A stretch of DNA of 64,000 nt. It comes from Enchytraeus crypticus (taxonomy: Eukaryota > Annelida > Clitellata > Enchytraeida > Enchytraeidae). Numbering within the stretch: position 1 is the stretch's first letter; the number at the start of each line of letters is the position of its first letter. Below the pieces are notes generated by a model. The model was not told where the DNA came from. It saw nothing but the letters and a program-made list of their open reading frames with translations, and did no database searches. Positions 24,229-38,167 of the stretch are shown piece by piece. The stretch is taken from NCBI GenBank assembly GCA_905160935.1, contig CAJHZI010000514.1, positions 2,755,001 through 2,819,000 of the forward strand. The letters are read 5' to 3'. The translations under genes were made by a program, and so were the position numbers.

Positions 24229-24626
24229 TTTTAATCTTCCATTATACAGGGTCTCTAGTATACCAAATCTTGGCTCTTAGTGGGGCCTATATTTGAAAAA
24301 TTCGAGCTAGTGAAACTATGTTCCCTCGCCCTCCCCGCGCTTAACCACTGCTCTTACATGCATATTGCCATCTTACATGTAAAAATTGCCATAAAAACAA
24401 TGAAAATATAGTTTAAATTTCTTTATAGGCGGACCTAAGATGGGGGCATTGCCCCCGGGCCCACCCGTGGATACGCCACTGATTGTGTCCCCCCCCCAGA
24501 TTTTCGGTCGTAGTTACGCCTATGTGCTTGAACATGGCTGTACCAAATTGCTTAGAGATTAGTTTGTATAGTCCATTTAATAAGATAATATGAAAGCAGA
24601 ATACTAGAAAAATACTCATTAATTAA

Positions 24627-24631
<5 letters not shown>

Positions 24632-24704
<73 letters not shown>
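24632..24704. repeat. (TA)n microsatellite
   Basis: About 36 TA units, replacing the left end of the 24706-27138 element. Confidence 0.95.
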
Positions 24705-24705
<1 letters not shown>

Positions 24706-25075
24706 TCGGCAAATTACTTCAAGTAAAAGTAAAAGTAATTGGTTAGTGAAAGTAAAAGTCAAAGTAAGAACTACTTAATCAGAATTTTACTTAAGTAAAA
24801 AGTTAAAGAACTCGACAAAAAAGTAGTACATTTGAGTAAAATGTAAAAGTACTCATATTTTTTAAGAAAATAATATATAGGCTACATTGATAAAATCGTT
24901 TTAAACGTTCTCAAATTAGTTTCAAATTACTTGATTTAACTTTAACTAAAAACAGTTACTAAAAACTGAAGAATAAACTGAAGAACAAACGAAACTGAAG
25001 AATAAAGGTTAATGAAAATTTAAGTTCAAGTCTAAATTTTCTGAACTAAAACAATGATCGATACACATATGCATG

Positions 25076-25811
25076 CAGTTTCGGATCCAGGGTGGCCTGG
25101 GCCCCCCCTTAGGCCCGACGATAAAAATTTTTAAACTATATTTTCATTGTTTCTATGACAATTTCTATGTGTTAGTAGGTTTGTAAGGGCATTGGTTAGG
25201 GGGGGGGAGGTGGGGGTAGGAGAGGGAACTCAGTTCTACAGACTCAAATATGGAAATTTGGGCCCATATTTGGTATTCTAGAAGCCCTATTTAATGAAAG
25301 GGGGCCCGAAAAATGTTGATCGTTTCACTAGCACTCAATTTTCACTTTAACTACTGTATAAGACGAAATTTAAAAAGTGTGTAAGTAAAAAATATGAATT
25401 CTGTCCCGGAACGGTGCAAACAGCCTTAGCTGCTAGGGGCTTAAGCCCCCCCCCCCTCTTCTGTTGCCAAAATTAGGTCACTTTTGCAATTCGTTCAGAT
25501 CAGCCGAGTTTCTTCAGAGGTAAAAAAATTAACTTACTTTTTCCAAAACAAATGTAGGATTTTAGTCATTTTAGGTTTTCCTTTCACTATAGTACGGGTA
25601 TGAGTGAGGGTGGGAGGTAAGATACGGATATACACTCACTCTATGAGCCGAGCGCAGTAGTGAAATTTTTTTAACCCACCCCCCACCACAGCATTGTTTC
25701 TGGTAACGTTCCGTCACATGTCCCGAAGATTGCGGAGAGTAAGCAAAAAATGTGTTCACACTCAAAAAAAATTTCGGGCCCCCCCTTAAAAAATTCCTGG
25801 ATCCGTCCCTG
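25076..25811. mobile_element. Non-autonomous hAT element with perfect 8-bp target duplication
   Basis: TATGCATG flanks both ends (25068-25075, 25812-25819). Ends: CAGTTTCGGATCCAGG and, reverse complemented, CAGGGACGGATCCAGG. No transposase frame. Its left 80 bp resemble the end at 24481 (TTTAAACTATATTTTCATTG shared). It is nested in the larger 24706-27138 element. Confidence 0.8.
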
Positions 25812-26308
25812 TATGCATGCTTCTCTATAATTAAAAAATAATCAATCCATAAATCAATAAAACAATCCCGTCGATCATTCATGTATCACTGCTCCAGCAT
25901 AATTTTTAGACTAAAATTGAATCGGTTCCAATCCAAAATGAACGTCCAAAAAGGTTCTCGCTTTATTTCTGAAGAAATTTTTAAAAATTACATACAAATT
26001 TTGTACTTCATCGTGAAGTCAAACAAACCAAAAGAGGACACTGTATAAAGAATTTCACCCCCCCCCCCCAATTAAAAACTACCTGGATCCGCCCCTGTGA
26101 ATATGAATGATTAAAGAGCTAAATAACATACCTCAAAATGCTTCTTTAAATTTGATGAACTGATGCAGAAAGAACTGTTAGAATTACTACATTTTAGACA
26201 TTTAAAGCGATAAATTTTCCCTTCACATTTGATCAATTCAAATATGGATGACAAATACGGCCAAGAATGTTCGGCAGACAAATGGGTAGAGATTTGTTTC
26301 CATGTATG

Positions 26309-26327
26309 TATGTATGTATATATATAT

Positions 26328-26411
<84 letters not shown>

Positions 26412-26442
26412 TATATATAGGGAAAGAGAGAGAGAGAGATAG

Positions 26443-26494
<52 letters not shown>
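26309..26494. repeat. (TA)n followed by (GA)n and (GATA)n microsatellites
   Basis: Compound simple repeat inside the hAT nest. Confidence 0.95.
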
Positions 26495-26497
<3 letters not shown>

Positions 26498-27339
26498 TAG
26501 GTAAGGCTAAATTTTCGAAACAAATCATCCATACAGCAGACAGTTGAGCTCATTTTAGCTTGGTTGACGTCCCTGGACTAAAAGAAGTAGTTTAGCCTCT
26601 ATATGACTGTTGATATTGAAATAGAATAAAAATCTTCTAAATATTCTTTAATTAATTCTAATTAAAGAATAGAAGACTGCTAAAAACTCAAGGGTCGCCA
26701 CCTAAAAGGAAAAAAATAGATGTCGTTGGGGTAAGCAGGTTGGGAACCATTGATCTCTACTATGAGAAGACATTTCAAAGCTTACATGTAACTATTGAAA
26801 TGACGTAGGCCAATGTACGGTAAGCCTAGGCCGATATCAAAACGTTTGATCTACGTCATACAGCAATTACCAAAATCAAACTAAAAACAGGTGGCCCATG
26901 ACATTTTGTTATGTATTAAAAATTTGGCGATTGAAATATCCATAGTTATTCAAATGTAGGCCTAACGCGACTTTTTTACTTCCACGGTTGAAACTAAAAG
27001 TAAAAAGTAATACAAAAATTACTTCGTTACAAGTAAAAAGTACTCAGGTAAATTGGGTCCTTCGTTACAAGTAAAAGTATCGGTTGAGTACTTTTTACTT
27101 GTAACGAAGTATTTTTACTTCTTTACTATACAACACTGTATATAAATATATAATATATACATGTATATGTTTAATACTCAGTAAGTATATATCTCATTTC
27201 TGATTATTCCTATCATTCTCTGTCTTAGAGCAGTGCCGTTCTCTCTCAACATTTTCTGTTAACTTTTGACTCTTGGAATATATATAGTAAGTGATCAGAT
27301 TTGGAATCAACAATATATAACAATAATAAAACACATTAA

Positions 27340-27545
27340 AGTGAAATGATCAACTACGTTGATATCTATCACTTTTAATACCACATGTTAAATCAGGCAA
27401 TTTTTTCATTTTTTCATATAGGCAGTCCATTGAATGTCCGAGATTTTACTCTCAGCTCAGAACGGCTGGGATTCGAACCCACGAGGGTTCCATTCATCCC
27501 AGGGTCTGTCATTTGAAACTTTGTCATTTGAGACTATGGAATTCT
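27340..27545 (-). mobile_element. tRNA-derived SINE family 2, copy
   Basis: Reverse complement contains GGGTTCGAATCCCAGCCGTT and GAGAGTAAAATCTCGGACAT. Lies between the hAT nest and the telomere-like repeats. Confidence 0.73.
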
Positions 27546-27694
27546 CTTCCATCGTCCATTTTTAAGTCCCCTTTTGAATGTTGTACTACACATGATCAGG
27601 AGAGAAATTAATCTAGGAAAACTGGTAAAGATATGAGCAGGCATATTATTGACGTATATTCGTGACATATTGCTCACTTTTATAGTCTTCAAAG

Positions 27695-27945
27695 TTAAGG
27701 GTTAGGATTAGAGTGAAGGATTAGGGTTAGGGTGTTCTATTTTTAGATTAAATTACTTTCAAATTACAGAAAAATTTAAAATTAACTTTTTATCTGCTTA
27801 TTTAAAAAAGACTAGGTTTAGGGTTTAGGGTTTAGGTAAAGATGGGTTTAGGGTTTAGGTTTAGGGCTAGGGTTTAGGTTTAGGGTTTACGTTTATGGTT
27901 AGGGTTTAGGTTATTTGTTGGGTTAGGGTTTAGGATTAGAGGCTA
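27695..27945. repeat. Degenerate telomere-like repeats
   Basis: Mixture of TTAGGG and TTTAGGG units (GGGTTTAGGGTTTAGG) with interruptions, interstitial. Confidence 0.75.
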
Positions 27946-28314
27946 GATTTATTTATTAATATACTAATAGTACGAATAATGATTGTTTTCTTTCTTGATC
28001 ACAATTACGAATTACTAGTTTGAAAGTGTTGAAATTCGAATCTTCGAGGATGGTAAGACTGAAGAACCTGGATAAGAATTTAATCAGTAAATAAACAAAC
28101 CCTGAAAAAGTAATAAATAAATAAAACGGTAATTTATACATAAAAGTAAATACACCACATTCCGATTTCTAATTAATCACCGAATTAGGTTTTATTTGAT
28201 TGCTGCAATATGCGCGATTTACTGAACATCAATCGACACTATTGAAATCTGGACGTCGAATTACTAGACGAGATATCACTGCCTGCTGGACTCTTATTTA
28301 TTTTTAGTATAACC

Positions 28315-28440
28315 GCAACTGTAAAAATTAGAGTGCTGCTACCGTCATTTTCAACATCAAACACTGTTAGACCTAATCCAAGTAGACGAACAAAGGATCG
28401 GGTCTAAAACGGTGCAAGCCCAGAAAACCAATCTAACGAT
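28315..28440 (-). mobile_element. LINE 3'-UTR fragment (family of 6284-6700), diverged
   Basis: Shares AATTAGAGTGCTGCTACC and AAAACGGTGCAA with the 21585 copy, more diverged. Confidence 0.55.
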
Positions 28441-29455
28441 GGGTCTAACAATGAAAGAGAATAGGCCTACTAATGGTTTTGTTAACATTATCTGCCATTT
28501 GTTTCATAGTTTCATCATTGTATCGTTTAGCCTGAATGTTGGTTAGTTTGTCTAATAATGTTTTTTCCTATGAAGCTAAGTATGTTTTGTAGCTCCGTAC
28601 CAAAAATCCTATCATAGACTGGATGTGTTCCAACCTGCTATGACTTGTTGGGCCAATGTACTGCCTGATGTTCCTAAACACCTAACCGCTATGAACTACT
28701 CAGTTGCTTTGCTTCTTTTTAGAATTGTTTAAATAATATTCTATGAAAATATCTCTCATTTTATTTTCAAAGTTATTTTATGTTCACTTACGAATGCTAT
28801 TTGCTTAATTCTGCTTACTTGCCTTCATGCTCGTTAATGATTATACTGAGGAATAACAAGTTGATGATGACCCATATCACAACAGTTATTTATTCGTTCG
28901 CAATTTTTTTTACTTTATAATGCGGACTTCAGCTTATAAAAATGTGGTTTCTTCAGTAGATTGTTATTGACTTAAGTAGGGTTGCTGTCCTCTGTACCTG
29001 GTTATGGCATTTGCAAATCCAGACAAGACATGTCCATCTTGGGCTGAAGCCATTTGTAACTTATCAGTACATTAGGGTCTAGTGTTGAAACTATTAATTT
29101 TCACCAGGTTTCCTTCCAAGCGTAAGCAGCTTAGATTCCTCTAAACTAGCTACTCTGAATTGCAATATGGTCACTGTGAGTTAACTAATTTGTAAACTTG
29201 TTTCAGCCATTTTTTGTGAATTCAATTCACATTAGCTTAGATTTAAAAGTGTACTTGGAGACATGTTTTGAAATTCTGTGATATTTATGACATTATAAAA
29301 TTTCAGCACAGTACATTTGAACATTATGACTCTTTCAGATATTTTGCTAAGGGCATGCTCTACTTAACACGTATAATTATTCTTCTGTTCTATATTGCTC
29401 GTTTAATTGTTCCTATTTCAGATGATACTTGTATAAAGCACATTAACAAAGTACA
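28441..29455. other. Region upstream of the zinc-finger gene
   Basis: No repeat family or coding motif seen; likely contains the promoter and 5' UTR. No TATA box could be singled out. Confidence 0.45.
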
Positions 29456-29506
29456 ATGAGCAGCAACATCAGATCACAGTACAGTCAAGGTGTTAATATG
29501 TTTGCG
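29456..29506 (+). CDS. Zinc-finger gene exon 1
   Basis: 51 nt from the first ATG after an in-frame TAA, encoding MSSNIRSQYSQGVNMFA, donor GTAAGA. Phase 0 agrees with exon 2. This is the least certain exon because it has no recognisable motif. Confidence 0.6.
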
Positions 29507-32500
29507 GTAAGAACAGATATTTTTCAATATTTACTATGAGACAGACCTTTATTTATCTGGTTAAAATTTGCACTTCCTTAATTAATTGTTTAGATTTAAA
29601 GTTTAAACTGTATGATTTTGATGTGTGTCACCTTATATTACATGTCGTAAACTGTGACTGGCGAGCTCCAAATTCATGTGCTTCAGATAGTAACTGTGGA
29701 ACTGCAAGAGTAATGCAGACGTTGAATTTAGCTGTTTATTGTAACATTTGGTGACTGAAAAATTAAATATAATAGGAAGTGTAATGTTTTGACTATACGT
29801 ATATATACATTATATTGTATTTTGATAAAATAAAATTTTACTATCTGTACTTTATATTCAGTTTTGAAGTCATTTCTTTGAATTCACTAGAAGTATTGAT
29901 AATAAAGTAGATGATGAATCATCATCATCATCTTCCCTCAAATCCCAGTTAAATCAGGGTCAAAAAATAATAATAATAAAAAATAAAATAAATAAATAAA
30001 AGTAATAGCACTGGTATTTTCTATTTTCACAGACACATACCAGTGTGAGATTGAAGGGGACAGAGAAGATATTTGAGCCTCAGAGTTGTGCTGATAGCAC
30101 CTGTAGTCGCAGCACTATCTTTCACATGCACTGTCCATTCTGCTTCCTCTCTGAGTCATTCACCGATCTGCAGATAATCAAAGCTCACTATCAGGTCAAA
30201 CACGTCGACAAGGCTATTGACTTTGCTGGTACGCTGTTGACTATTTAGTAAGGTGATGATAGATAAGGTTGTTGTTGTTGTCCATCAAGGAGGATAATAC
30301 TAGTACTGGCCTCATAAGTGATGCTGTAGAGTGAAAGGACCATCCAACTAATTTAATGAAGATCCAGTGCCTATTCATAAGTGTCTCTTGTAGAAGTATA
30401 TATCAGTGTAATTGGATATGTTATCTTCTGATCTGCATATATGGTATGATTTATCTGATAATAGCGCACAAAGGATATAGTGGAATTGAATGTTCCATTT
30501 AATTTTGTGTCAGTCAGTCAGAACAAAGGAGAGTCGAGTCATTGCTCTTTGTTGTGATGGAAGAATTTTCTGATATCTGTCTTAGATGATTGATTTTGCT
30601 GATGGCCCGGGCACTGTTATTTTTTACGCACTATGAACTTAGTATAAAGAGCATAGTATTGAGTTTTAGACCATCTCATTCACTATTACATTACCAAGTG
30701 TACTTTCATAAGTAGCATACATTGTGTGAGGTGGGTTTATTTAATGTCTGTTTAAAGTCAATTTTTAGTAAGTCAACCTTATTTTCTGCATTTGAAATTT
30801 GGTTAAATTGAAGTAAACTAAAACTTAGAATTGTAATCAACATAGATTCTAATGCAATTGACAGATATATTGATTGGCATTTGTTTATTTTTTGCATATC
30901 AAATTCATTTGATGGCTTTAGCTTTGCTTTGTAGCAATTTTAATGAGAATTTAAGTAGAGCTTGCCTTGGAACTTCCAAATGTTTGTTAATATATGTGTT
31001 AGAACTTTTAAACACAACTGAGGCTACTTGTCTACCCACTTATTTACTTTCCATGCAGAAAACATATTATTTATAGGAAGTTTCTGAATTTACAATTGAT
31101 TTGCTCACCCTTATGTTATTGACACACTTATTTTCCAGTGCTGCATGCCTTTTTTTATTTTAATTGCATTATTGTACGATTATTATCTACAATTTGCCTG
31201 TCATTGTTATTAATTTTCCTAGTTTGATTAAGGCATTGAGAATTTAAATATATTTTGCGGTTTATTTTGTGCCTTGGTAGGTTTAAAGATGTTGCGTTGC
31301 TGTGACCGCTGTGATATAATTGGATCGATAAAGGGTAACAAAGATATCAAGCGCCCTCACTGGCATTGCTTTAGTTGCAAGAATGGATTCAATCGTCGAG
31401 ACGAAGCTCTAAAGCATTACAGGACTCATTTCAAGACACCACAAACTACATTTCAACTTCAAATAGCTCAGGTGTGATGTTTTATTCAGACATTGGAATA
31501 GCAACTGTAAAATTTGACATGCAGACTCAGTCCTAGCAATGATTCAAAACATTCTATAATTAATGAGAGCTTAGATTACATAAGATTTTGTTTTTCACAG
31601 AAATCTTCAGGTGATTTTCATAAAGTCAATATGGACATATGTTTCGTCTTTAGGCAGTGTATGAATGACATGGTAGCCCAGAATTTCAATGCCGCTCTCA
31701 CATATCTAGGTTCCTGCCTAACTTTGTAATAAAATTAGTTAACAGAATCTCCGTTGCAGCCAATGACTCAACTTTTTGATATTTATATGTTTCAAAAAGT
31801 CTGGAATAATTTATACTACAGTCTTGATATTCATATCAAGTCGGATTCAAAGTGTTCACCAGTCGGATTCTTTCCAACCCTACTAGCAATTAAAGTTTCT
31901 GCTAGTTTACATTAGTAATGGTATTTGGTTCAAAGTGTTGAGCACTAAAAATGAACGTTTACAGAGTTTGCATGTGGCGGAAATGAGAATGTTACATCTA
32001 ATGTGTGTTAAAATTACAGAGATGGAATGGAAAAGGAATGTGAGGATGAATTTGTATGTTGAGGGAATTGGGATAGGTTAGCTCAGTCGAGATTGAGTTG
32101 GTATGAGCTAATTGTGACAAAGGCAGATGGGGCTGTAGTAAAGAGAGTTTGGAGAGAAGAGCTGGATGTTTAGCTAGAGAGAGGTAGACAACAACTGACA
32201 TGGAATGCGGTGATTAAAAAGGACATGAAAAATAGGGGATTGACTGATGATGTAGTGTGGGACAGAGAGGACTGGAGAAAGTCTATTTGTATCCCGAGCC
32301 TAATTAAACTGGGATTTAAGCGAAGATGATAATGATGATCGTTAAATATTGGTAACACGTAACAGAAAAATGCAATGAATTATCCATATTCATCATCATC
32401 TTCTTCGCTTTAATCCCAGTTTAACTAGGGTCGGGATTCGAATGAACCTTCTCCACTCCTCTTTGTCCAATACCATATCAAGATCTCTTCCATTCATTTT

Positions 32501-35500
32501 TAGAAAATTTTGTGGAAATTTCTGGAGCATAGGCGCTCACCAATCGAATGCCCTTTCTGACGTTGGTTTGGATCTTAGTGCTCTAGTCGCCTTCTACGAC
32601 ACGTGCAGTCACCGGTTGGTCTATTCTTCAAACAACCCGGACACAACACGGGAGACACAACACGAATGAATTATCCATATTAATCCATAGGAAATTTTTA
32701 ATTTTAAAAAACTTACTTTTATCATGCTGTTATTTCCTATTTGGGGTCCACGCGTAGTGGTCTAGATAGGAAATGGAAAATTGAAAAGTAAGAGGTCGGC
32801 TATCCATCGACCTGACACCACCAATTGTACATGACTAGGTTTTTATTCGCATCTCATAAGAGAAAATCCCGCGACCTCTCATTCAAGAGGCGAACTCTCT
32901 TTCACTGCCCCACGAGGCATTCCATTAAATTTATAAAAACCTTATTTAATTTAAATTTCGTTGTTGACCTTTTGCTATGTCCAAAACTGTCCAAAACCTG
33001 GTTCGAGCAAGACGTTTTAAACAATGTCGTCTGAAAATTACCAATCCTATTAGAACCTGCTACAACTTGAAGCGCATATTGAGTTTATTTTTATGTAGCT
33101 CTTTCATGGTATATTCCAGCATTATGATGTATATTGAATTGAAGGGTAAAGAGGCAGGGGCAGGCCGAGATTAGGTATGTTGGATGATTTAAAGACCCAC
33201 GCATATGTGAGAATGAAGAGGAAAGTGGAAGACAGAGAAGAGTGGAGGCGTTATATACCATGGACCTGTCAGTAGACAGTGCACTAAGAGAGTGAGAGGT
33301 GATGTATATTATACTTTTGTGTTTAATATATTGTCGTTATTCTTGAAGGACAAAGTGGATGATGAACTTCTATGCTTCTTTCTTTCTAAACAGGAAGTGT
33401 ACCGGTCTCCCAACAGTGATACTGCTAAGGTTCCGGCTGTTATTGGAGATGAGTTTCTGACTATGAACTCTCCCCAGTCTATAGGCAGAGCCCTGCATCA
33501 ATGGAACTCTGGTGATTCTTTATGCTATTACTGTACTATTATATTACTGTATTATTATATGAAGACAAAATTTATTGCTGTACTATATATAATTCTTCGA
33601 AAGACAAAATATATTGCTGTACTTACTCTGTATAATTCTATGCAAGACAAAATTTGTTACATATTTATTAATATGAAATATTAATATAATTTTATTAATC
33701 TTTAGTTGTTCCCCGTGTTGTGCTCGGGTGTGGTTGGACCACTGCAGAATATGGCAACCGCAAACAATCTGCTGCGTGTACGTAAGAGGCCACTAAAGGC
33801 AGGAGCTGAGGATGGCAAGAGGGGACCCACCTCACTATGGAATTTTTTCCCCCAGGATTAAATGGTAATTAATCCAACTAACTGAGAAAGGCAACGGGAT
33901 ACCACCTCAGAAGCCATATTTTTCTCAAGCTATAGGCTACATAAGGTATGGATAAGGCATAGACTTTGGGAAGGGATTAACTTGTTGCTCTAAGGAGTGC
34001 TCTTATAGAGCGAGAAAGCAATCTTTGAGTATGAATATGTACCTTGAACCTGCCACTTGGCAGTGCACTGTAGAGAAGAAGAGAGAGTTGTTCCATTCTG
34101 TATGCTTGATGGCATTTATTCAGTTTTGCTGACTGTATTGTGTATAATTAAATTTATTTTATGCTATGATTTAATATTTATCCTACAGTAGTATGTTGCA
34201 TACTATTACATAATATGTATCTACCTCTTGTTCTCTCTTGTGAATTTGTGCAATTTTCTAAATTTTAAAATTGTGTAGTGTTATTGTCTATAAGTGAGGT
34301 GTCTTTGTTGTAGCTTCAATGGTTCATTATTGATTATTTTTCAGAAATTCTTTTTTACGTTTCATCATTTTGTAACTATGACTACCCGGTTACAGTCAGT
34401 GTCGATGTTGGTAAGATATTCGACCGTAGATCGGTGTGTGCAGGGTTTAAATCCTGGGCTCGTCTGTCACTGACATCGCTTTCGAGTGAGGAAACTGGCT
34501 TTAACATTAGCTTTTTTACTTTATGCTCAATCTGATTGCTAGCTAAAATGAAAATTCCAAAATTTGTTGTATGATATCTGCTTGATTTCCTTTAATATCC
34601 TGTTGGAGGCATGCAAGTTGATAATGAAAATGCACTAATAGGTTGATATAATACCTAATAATTTAACACGATTCTATCTTTGATTTTGAATCGATGCATC
34701 GATTCCAGAGCATTGAATTTTTTAATTAAAATACGCTTAATAAGCTTAATATTATTAGTAAGCTAAACAATGATTTGAATGATGTCGTAAGGTATTGATT
34801 CCGAAACGCTGAGTAAATTAACCGGATGCGAGCGTGTTGTTCAAGTGTCTGTGGCAGCCAATGAAACAGTGGATGGAAGTGACACTCAGCCAATCAGCCA
34901 ATCAATCATGATCGTTCGCCAGCAGATGGATGATTTGATTAGTGCAAGTGACAATGTATCAATCAAACACAGCGATCTCGACATGGATATTATCGACGAG
35001 GTAGTGATCATTTATATATACATCTTTATTTCACAAAACATATGGTAGCATAGCTACAAAAAAGTACAATATATGGTACACAATACAAGTGACATCATGT
35101 ATATTGTACCCAGATTAAGATTCTTTGTTGATCAATGTTTAGTATGCTAACACAGTCTCCGTAAAATGCATTGAAGCTGTCAGAAAAGTAATCTAAAAGC
35201 AATGATTTATGGATAATTAATCCAAGGTTGTCTCTCTCAATTCATAGCCAAGATGATAGAATGATTATAATCGTTGATCAGCCTCTAAATTATTCAGTCT
35301 AAAAGTCTTCAATACGAACTGGAAAGCGTTTGACCTACGTATCATCACACATCAAATGTCTTAATAGCGTATGTGTAACGTCATGAAGTTTTAAATGACA
35401 CATCCTGAAGTGAATTGAACCATCGCAGATTCGATTCCCAGCCGCGCTGATCTGAGAGTAAAATCTCGGACATTCACTGGACTGGTTATACGTAAAATGG

Positions 35501-38089
35501 ACTAAATTGCCTAACGGTTTAAACATGTGGTATTAAAAAAGTGATAGATATCAACATAGGTGATCGTTTCACTATAATGCGTGTTTACTTTTATCACTTT
35601 ATATATTATATAGTCATATATAGTCATATTGTTCACTAGGAGGTTGTGTGGTGTGTGATGCTTTCAGGCCGGAAATCCCGTGTATCAGGTGGACTGGAGT
35701 GGGGTAGTGAAGTCCGGGAGTGAGGAGGAGATGGAAGCGAGATACGTTGATGAGGGGACAGGATTTGAAGAGGAGGGAAACGAGAGCCTGAAAATTATCT
35801 CCATAGCGGAGCATAGGCGCCTTCTATTGGAGGCAGAGGCGAGATGTGAGGGAATCGAGTCTGAACTTAGAAAACAGATAGAACTGCTTCAACAACAGGT
35901 CATTATGTATTACTCACTGCACTGCATTGTAATCTGGATCATTATTATCTTGTTTGCTGCAACAGTAGCTTGAGTCATTATTTTCCAACTTGCTGAATTT
36001 TTAGTAGGTGTTAAGGCTGGTAAAGCTAAGGTTAACATCAGTTTCCTCACTCGAAAGCGATTTCAGTGAAGGGCGAGCCCAGGATTTGAACCCCGTGCAT
36101 ACTGATCCGCGGTCAAGTATCTTACCGACTTCGCCACTGGCTCCAGCCAGTTACAGTTGGAAGAGATTTAGTATCATCACTGATTGCCTTATTGCCTGAT
36201 TTTGAGAAGAAAGCAGGTATCTGAATGCTCTAAATGAAACTTACTATGACGACATACCTTCTGATTTAACCTTGAATCACTCCTTTGGCAATGCAATTTG
36301 AGTTATTACAATTTATTTAATGAAAATATGCTTATTAGATCAAAATACGGTGTACATCATACAAGATAAATAAGTACAGTACAAGATGAATTAAAGCAGA
36401 TGTAAAATGATGATTATGGTGATAATGATGATGGTGATGATGATGATGATGATGATGGTGGTGATGATGATGATGATGATTATGATGATGATAATGATGA
36501 TGTAGGTGGAGCTGCAGCGCGAGGAAATAGAAAGATTACGAGAACGAGAGAGTCGGCTGAACTCTCTATTTTCTCAACGATCCAGACATTCGTCAGTGGA
36601 GTCGTTATGTGACATGAGGAGAGAGTATGAGCTGATGCTGAAGCGCCACCTGGAAGAATTGAGTGGATTAAAAGTTGACGACTGCTGTGATTTGGGGAAG
36701 GAAAATTCTATCAGTTCTAACCCAGCGGAGAAAATATCCATTCCTGCGCTACAACCTTCAGTGCCTGTATGTATTGCAAAAAACATAGCTTCACTTCGTT
36801 GCTGATCTGAAATGTAGGCCTATATACAGCGTATAGATATAGATATGAATGTGTAGGATTGTTAAGCTTGTGGTAGTATGTTTCGTTGCATGCATATCAT
36901 ATACTGTTTAAATTCGTGTCAGACGTCGTCTGCTGTATAGGAGCTAGTTTATAATCTATTCCACTGACTTAATTTTAATCTATTAATTTTGGCTTGTTTC
37001 CTTACCCTAGTTAAACTGGCTTCAAGGAAAGATGGTGATGATTAATTGAGGTTGTCAAGCAGTCTCAATGACTGATTTCGATCATGACATTTCTATATTA
37101 GTTTCCGTTATAAAAAATATAATAACGGCACTAATTGACAAAATTGTAATTTAACCAAACAAGCGTACTATAGAAGATTGCTAGCATAATAAATATAGCG
37201 ACAGTAAAAACGTTGAACTAACTAGTTAAACTCTTACAATTTAAAATTTAACTTGGCAATATAATTAATTTATTACAACACTGAAATTCCCAAATATTTT
37301 TCTGAGTCATAAAAGCTAATGTTAACGTCAGTTTTCTAACTCGAAAGCGATGTTAGTGACTGGCGAGCCCAGAATTTGAACCCCACACATACCGACCCCG
37401 CGGTTAAGTATCTTACAGACACCGCCACTGGCTCCAGCCAGTGGCGATCGTGGAATGGATTTGAATTCATTTGGAATGATATGCTGCTGTAGGTGTCTCA
37501 AATGATGATCTTAGCCTCAGGTCCCAATGGTCGGCAGATACGTATCGTGCCGTATAGAGCTGTCGGTAGATCAGAGCAGTCCCACTCCACTTCCACAAGT
37601 CCTTCCTGTATGTCTCATCCTTCAGTGTGGAATCCTCAATCCACATTCACCGCATCTACTGATGTGGATTCTCTAATCCAGAGGAGTGAATCATTAGCAG
37701 ATTATAACACGGAGAAGTCAACAACTCTTGCATCTTCTAGTATCATTGCAGGCTCAGGTTTAGATTCTTTTCTTAGAAATGAGAGAAGTTAGAAATTAGA
37801 GTATTAAAGTTTTATGGCCAATCATATTTTAAACTTTTAATTAGGCCTGGATCGCTTTTGACGTGTTAGTGTAAAATTCTGAGGAAACAGAAATTGACGT
37901 CGTATTGTGTAGTAATTTTAAATTAAAAATTGTCTGTTTCTTTCTCTCCTCTTTAGTTTTCTGCTCAATAGCACGTCCAATGTACATATTTTTGCTCATA
38001 GTCTGTTTTCATACTTGTTGATCTCATCACAAATTTAGTTAAATTGGAAGTGTTTCAACTGTTGTTATTTTAATTATATTATATTTTTG

Positions 38090-38167
<78 letters not shown>

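Larger units (their letters stand above)
23082..24524. mobile_element. hAT-like DNA transposon with 8-bp target duplication, containing nested material
   Basis: Flanked by the perfect 8-bp direct repeat TGCTTGAA (23074-23081 and 24525-24532). Ends are imperfect inverted repeats: CATTGGAATAACCACC left, and CATAGGCGTAACTACGACC as reverse complement of the right end. G-rich tracts follow both ends. Inside are a SINE (23855-23990), a hAT transposase remnant (23983-24228) and another hAT-type end CAGTGGCGTATCCACGG (reverse complement, ending at 24481). Confidence 0.72.
24706..27138. mobile_element. Larger hAT-like element with AGTAAAAGTA-rich ends, host of nested insertions
   Basis: The right end reverse-complements to CAGTGTTGTATAGTAAAGAA followed by repeated ACTTTTTACTTGTAACGAAG; the left side begins ACTTCAAGTAAAAGTAAAAG after a (TA)n tract that has replaced the terminus. 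CAGTG ends and this subterminal pattern are common in hAT elements. No transposase or target duplication seen. A third end (CAGGGGCGGATCCAGG, reverse complement, at about 26093) indicates yet another insertion. Confidence 0.6.
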
